Shown: piece after piece, positions 60,505 through 64,000 of the stretch | How positions within the stretch are numbered: the first letter of the stretch is position 1 | Layout of the letters: each line of letters opens with the position of its first letter | DNA from: Hysterangium stoloniferum | Taxonomy: Eukaryota; Basidiomycota; Agaricomycetes; Hysterangiales; Hysterangiaceae | Reading direction: 5' to 3' | Length of the DNA stretch: 64,000 nt | NCBI GenBank assembly: GCA_015178975.1 | Contig: WHVD01000027.1 | Location: 620,001-684,000 of the forward strand | Made by a program: the position numbers and the translations under genes | Notes under the pieces: generated by a model | What the model saw: the letters and a program-made list of their open reading frames with translations, nothing else | Told to the model about the DNA's origin: nothing | Database searches by the model: none

Positions 60505-63012
60505 ATGTCGCGGCACTTTCCTATGTCATTTCTGCCCACCACTACTATCATGTCTAATCAATCGCAGCTCCCTCCTGATACCCAACGGTCTTCATCCTCC
60601 CTGTCTGCTAACCAATCGTCAACCGAGAACCTACTTCGTATGACCACCAGACGCACATCTCTTGAAGACGAACAGAGGCAAGATCGTGAAGTTTTGGAGC
60701 CTGTTATCGCTCCTCAGGGGCGTCAAGTCAGGCGTGGATAAATTCAGCTTGCCATTGGCTATCCCCCTTCTGTCTCAAATTGCTGAAACGGCTAATCCAC
60801 CTCTCCTTGCCGCCATAAACAAGCGCAATCTGACCATAGCGAACCGCCGCACACCCCGCCTGCCGGGACAGGCATAAGAAATGCAGCCGATGGTAGGTGG
60901 TGTACCTTCAAGTGTGAATGGTTGTGAACAGTTTTCATTAGAATTGTCCCCACGTTTCACCCTCACCCTCGAAGAGACGGAATGGAAGACCGCCGCCGCA
61001 TTTAAAGACTTTGAGAACTACATTAAAATACTTGGCTATTGGGAAATTGGACGGATATCTATGACCTCGGCAAGCATGTGGACAACAAGCAGATCGAAAA
61101 ATTATTCACCAATGATACAGTGTTCGTGGCATCCGCACCATTGTAAAGACAATTAATCCTAATCTTGCTCTTTCCAGCCATCTATTCGGCGTCTGTGGCT
61201 CGGGTAAAACACGCCTTTCACGGTCTTTGCTGGAATTGGGGCCTTTGTATTTCGTGCAGGAACACAGGAGGCCTAGCATCTGGCTCCAGCGACTTCAAGG
61301 TAGTAACGGAAATGTTGCAATCTATGAGCACCTGGAACACAGGTGACAGTGATGGGCATAGCAAAAACGCTAAATCTGCAGACCGCGTCTTTGCAATGTT
61401 GCTGTTTGTGCGCCTCTTCGTCCTGAAGCAACTTGTGCAACACCTTCCTTTTAACACGGATGCCACGGTAGCTCGACGGCGATGGGTTCTTGCTCAAGTT
61501 TTGCCACCCTGCTTGCCTAAGGGTGAGGACCTCTTCGTCACAATCCTTTGAGTCATTCGGCAAGCGACACTAATATCATGATCACCATTATCAAGTCCAT
61601 GCTGAACCAGTTCATGACTAAGAGGCTAGATTTGTTTCCAGCGGGAATCGGTACACCTCTATTCGTCGTGATCGACGAGGCACAGGTGGCTGCCGACCAT
61701 CTGAAGGAGTACTTTCGCTCCAACACTGGGTCAGATCCGCCCCCCATTCTTCGTGAAATGTATAAGTTTTTTCTGGTCTCTAACATCTTTGCTGGGATTA
61801 TTCTCTCGGGAACGGGTCTGTCGATGAAAATAGTGAAGGATGTAGTAGGTTCTACCCCCGCAAAACAGAGCAACACGTGTACACAACCCCAAGTCTTCAC
61901 TGATATTGGGCGTTTCATGAGGGGTGATTCTTCTCAAGAGGATTATATTCACCGATACCTCACTCTCTCCGGAAATGACTCTGATCGACGATTATTGGAG
62001 CGCATGGTGTACTGGTTTTCTGGCCAGTATATCTATCGTTTGACCCCACAAGATTCCTTCTCATTGTTCATATTGTAGTCACCGCCTTACAGCTAGCCTC
62101 ATTGAGCTTTTCCTCTGCTTCGAAAATGTCCCGCGTCACCGTGTCTTCACCTCGTTCGTTGAGCACTTGACTGGATTCAAAATCACTGACACAATCGAAC
62201 TGGAGGGTGGTGAACCAACCCCCCATTTCCTCTGAGAGCTGTCCTTGATGATCCGCCGTTATAACCCAATTTGTGAATTGAACCACCTTTTCAAAGACCA
62301 GAATAGTCAGTGTGATATTATGGACTAACCGCATATTTGATAGGAAAGGAATTGATACAAAGCTTGGTTGATGTTCTTATGCGGTGGACTTTAGGAAGTG
62401 AACCTGCGTACATCACCATCAAAGACCATATGCACGACATAATTGGGTGGGGCATAGGTTTTTTGGACAATATGATGAGCCCTTGGGAATTCAAACCAAA
62501 TGTGAATTATCCTGTATACATTTCTGAACCATTGGTAGTTGCTCGTGTTTCGAAATGCAGACTTGGATGGCGAAGAAGGCATGGATGAAGAAATCACTTC
62601 ACAATCCCCGTAACAAGGCGTCATTTGGATTTGTGTTTGAAGAGGTGACCCTTTTCATGCTCATGTCAATATTTGGGGGAAAGTTCGCAGCTCTGAAGGC
62701 CGCCTTCCACTGTAGCGAGTCATTAGGGTTGAGGAGGGTTACCTTAATCTCACTGAAGTGTGGGGCAGATGATATACTGCAGAGCTGCCCGGTATCGTGG
62801 AATGCAGGCAGTTCTCATCGCTTTGGTTTCAAGGCTGAATCTCCTGCCGACGTTCTTGCTTTCTTGCATGATCCAGATGGAAAGGTCTTTCTTTTTCCAG
62901 ATACCCATATGGGCCTGGACTTGTTGTGTTTTCTTCAAGATGAGGATACAATGGAGCTGATAATTTTTGCACTGCAAGCAAAAGTTTCACCAACCCTCAA
63001 GGCTCATATCTG
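60505..63012 (+). pseudogene. Fossil of a Crinkler-like P-loop NTPase / nuclease-type gene
   Basis: This is a decayed member of a large multicopy Agaricomycete family of Crinkler-type (CRN-like) proteins, whose usual architecture is an N-terminal region, a P-loop NTPase and a C-terminal restriction-endonuclease-like domain. Recognisable parts, in order, are a Ser-rich N-terminal piece (about 60550-60890), a Walker-A-type glycine loop near 61190-61215, a Walker-B-type strand FVVIDEAQVAA near 61660-61690, the following ILSGTGLSMKIVKDVVG segment, and a C-terminal block with GLDLLCF and FALQAK (about 62905-62985) resembling a PD-(D/E)XK core. The copy is clearly broken, with several breaks spread along its length, and its right end is cut by an LTR element. 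Large pieces are still easily readable, so decay looks recent rather than ancient. Family naming rests on remembered sequence blocks, not a search. Confidence 0.7.
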
Positions 63013-64000
63013 TGTTATGACCAGAAATCCTGCTGGACTCTGGGTACTAACTTATATGCACCTGTATTTTATACACACCAATTATCAGTTTACCAGAAAT
63101 CCTGCTGGACTCTGTATGTCAGACCTGTCCACACTCAACCCTCATTACTTTATGTATCAGTCACTGGAATACCTGCTGGACTCTATCTTTGTCTATCTCT
63201 GACCCTGTCCCACACACCAGTCACCAGACCCTGCTCAGAAAACCTGTCCTCCCAGAATGATATCATTCAATCTTCTAGAATCTTCTAAATATCTCAGACT
63301 AAAATGTATATAAGGAGCTCAGCTCCAGCCTTGAATATCATCTGATTATATCATCTTTACTACATTTTATCAGCCACATCAGTGTACTACTGCAGCAAGC
63401 AGTTTATTCCACCCCTAGTTGGGCTGCTGACCTAAGCTAACTCAGGATCCCTTGTCACCTCTAGTTGAGCTTCTGACATAATAATCCTACCTCCTTGTCA
63501 CCTCTAGTTGAGCTTCTGACAAACAATCTTGTTCCCTTTTGTCACCTCTTAGTTGAGTAGCTGGCTATCCTTTATTACTTATCCACCTCTAGTTGAGTTG
63601 TTGGTTATCAATTAAAGTAATAAATATTTTAGATTATATTGAGATTAGGAATACATATATTCTAATTTCTACCTGGTTTTTGGCATAAATAAATACTGAG
63701 AAGATTCTTGCAAGATCCTTAAGATTACATTAAGATCCTGATAAGTTAGTATCATAGTAGACCCTGTAGGTTAGTGTAAATAAAGCATATATTAGCCAAA
63801 TAGTGTTTTATTCTATATCTAATCTTTTGACCTGTTTATAAATATTTTTACTATTTGATAAATAGTATAAAATATATATAAACTAGCTAGAATTGAAGTC
63901 AAATCTAGTTTCAGAATTAGTGAATTGTTATTCATATTTTAGTAGTTGTTTTCATAGAAAAAGAACAGCTTGCAAAAGCAGTTCTCAAAACCTTCTTTGC
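63013..64000 (+). mobile_element. Partial LTR of an LTR retrotransposon, running off the right edge
   Basis: A sequence starting TGTTATGACC interrupts the fossil gene at 63013 and differs sharply in composition (AT-rich, no coding potential). It has features of an LTR: the TG start, a TATA element (GTATATAAGG, 63306-63315) and an AATAAA signal (63779-63784). Internal repeats include two exact copies of the 23-bp unit that starts ACCAGAAATCC (63020-63042 and 63092-63114) and five imperfect copies of CACCTCTAGTTGAG-type units (63411-63604). No gag or pol is in view, so it may be a solo LTR or the 5' LTR of an element continuing to the right. Family (Gypsy or Copia) cannot be decided. Age cannot be judged without its partner LTR. 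Confidence 0.6.
63411..63604 (+). repeat. Five imperfect tandem repeats inside the LTR
   Basis: Copies built around CACCTCTAGTTGAGCTTCTG begin near 63411, 63456, 63499, 63543 and 63584, with a spacing of 41-45 bp. The second and third are identical over 22 bp and the outer ones are more diverged. Their place just downstream of the TATA element suggests a leader or enhancer array of the LTR. Confidence 0.85.

Overview
This window is nuclear DNA of a mushroom-forming fungus (Basidiomycota, most likely Agaricomycetes). The evidence is a dense set of conserved eukaryotic genes on both strands, many short introns (about 45-65 bp, GT...AG), and protein variants typical of basidiomycetes, such as a SAM-RA-kinase STE11, a fungal-type SPT8, a multi-pass alpha-glucan synthase tail and Knr4/Smi1. 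About 25 protein genes fill the first 60 kb, with intergenic gaps usually of 100-800 bp. I saw no tRNA, rRNA, CRISPR array or biosynthetic cluster. Gene models below are spliced by eye from splice-site consensus and family knowledge, so individual exon edges are less certain than gene identities.

Layout. 1-9.5 kb: 3' end of cell-wall alpha-1,3-glucan synthase, a class I methyltransferase, a sphingoid-base (LCB) kinase, histone H2B and a PRCC-like protein. 9.6-16 kb: nucleoporin NUP133, the cytochrome-oxidase factor COA8 and an unknown mitochondrial protein. 16.4-26.6 kb: an unknown protein, CMR1/WDR76, mitochondrial adenylate kinase, an N-terminal methyltransferase, fork-protection factor CSM3/TIPIN and a COQ11-like dehydrogenase. 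27.3-33.3 kb: a secreted double-psi beta-barrel protein, a foldback repeat, a SCAMP with a micro-exon and PAB1. 33.5-48.9 kb: a LaeA-like methyltransferase, SPT8, SRP54, KNR4, mitochondrial succinyl-CoA:3-oxoacid CoA-transferase, PEP7/VAC1 and twinfilin. 49.1-59.9 kb: MAPKKK STE11, tRNA methyltransferase TRM1 and a large ferric reductase. After 60 kb the character changes: direct repeats, a decayed Crinkler-like NTPase/nuclease gene and the start of an LTR element running off the right edge.

Functional threads. Three S-phase or genome-maintenance genes (H2B, CMR1, CSM3) each carry two exact ACGCGT (MluI cell-cycle, MBF-type) boxes within about 90 bp of the start codon, which suggests shared G1/S control. 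Three gene pairs share very short divergent promoters (89-109 bp between start codons), and NUP133 and COA8 converge with stop codons 2 bp apart. Several products act in mitochondria (COA8, ADK2, COQ11-like, SCOT, one TRM1 isoform) or in membrane traffic (SCAMP, PEP7, SRP54).

I did not find a clearly new multi-gene system. The observations most worth a second look are the S-phase boxes, a 30-bp perfect palindrome inside the glucan synthase coding sequence, the SCAMP micro-exon, the oligo(A) leader of PAB1, the dual-start TRM1, two unrecognised conserved-looking proteins, the foldback element, and the fossil region at the right end.
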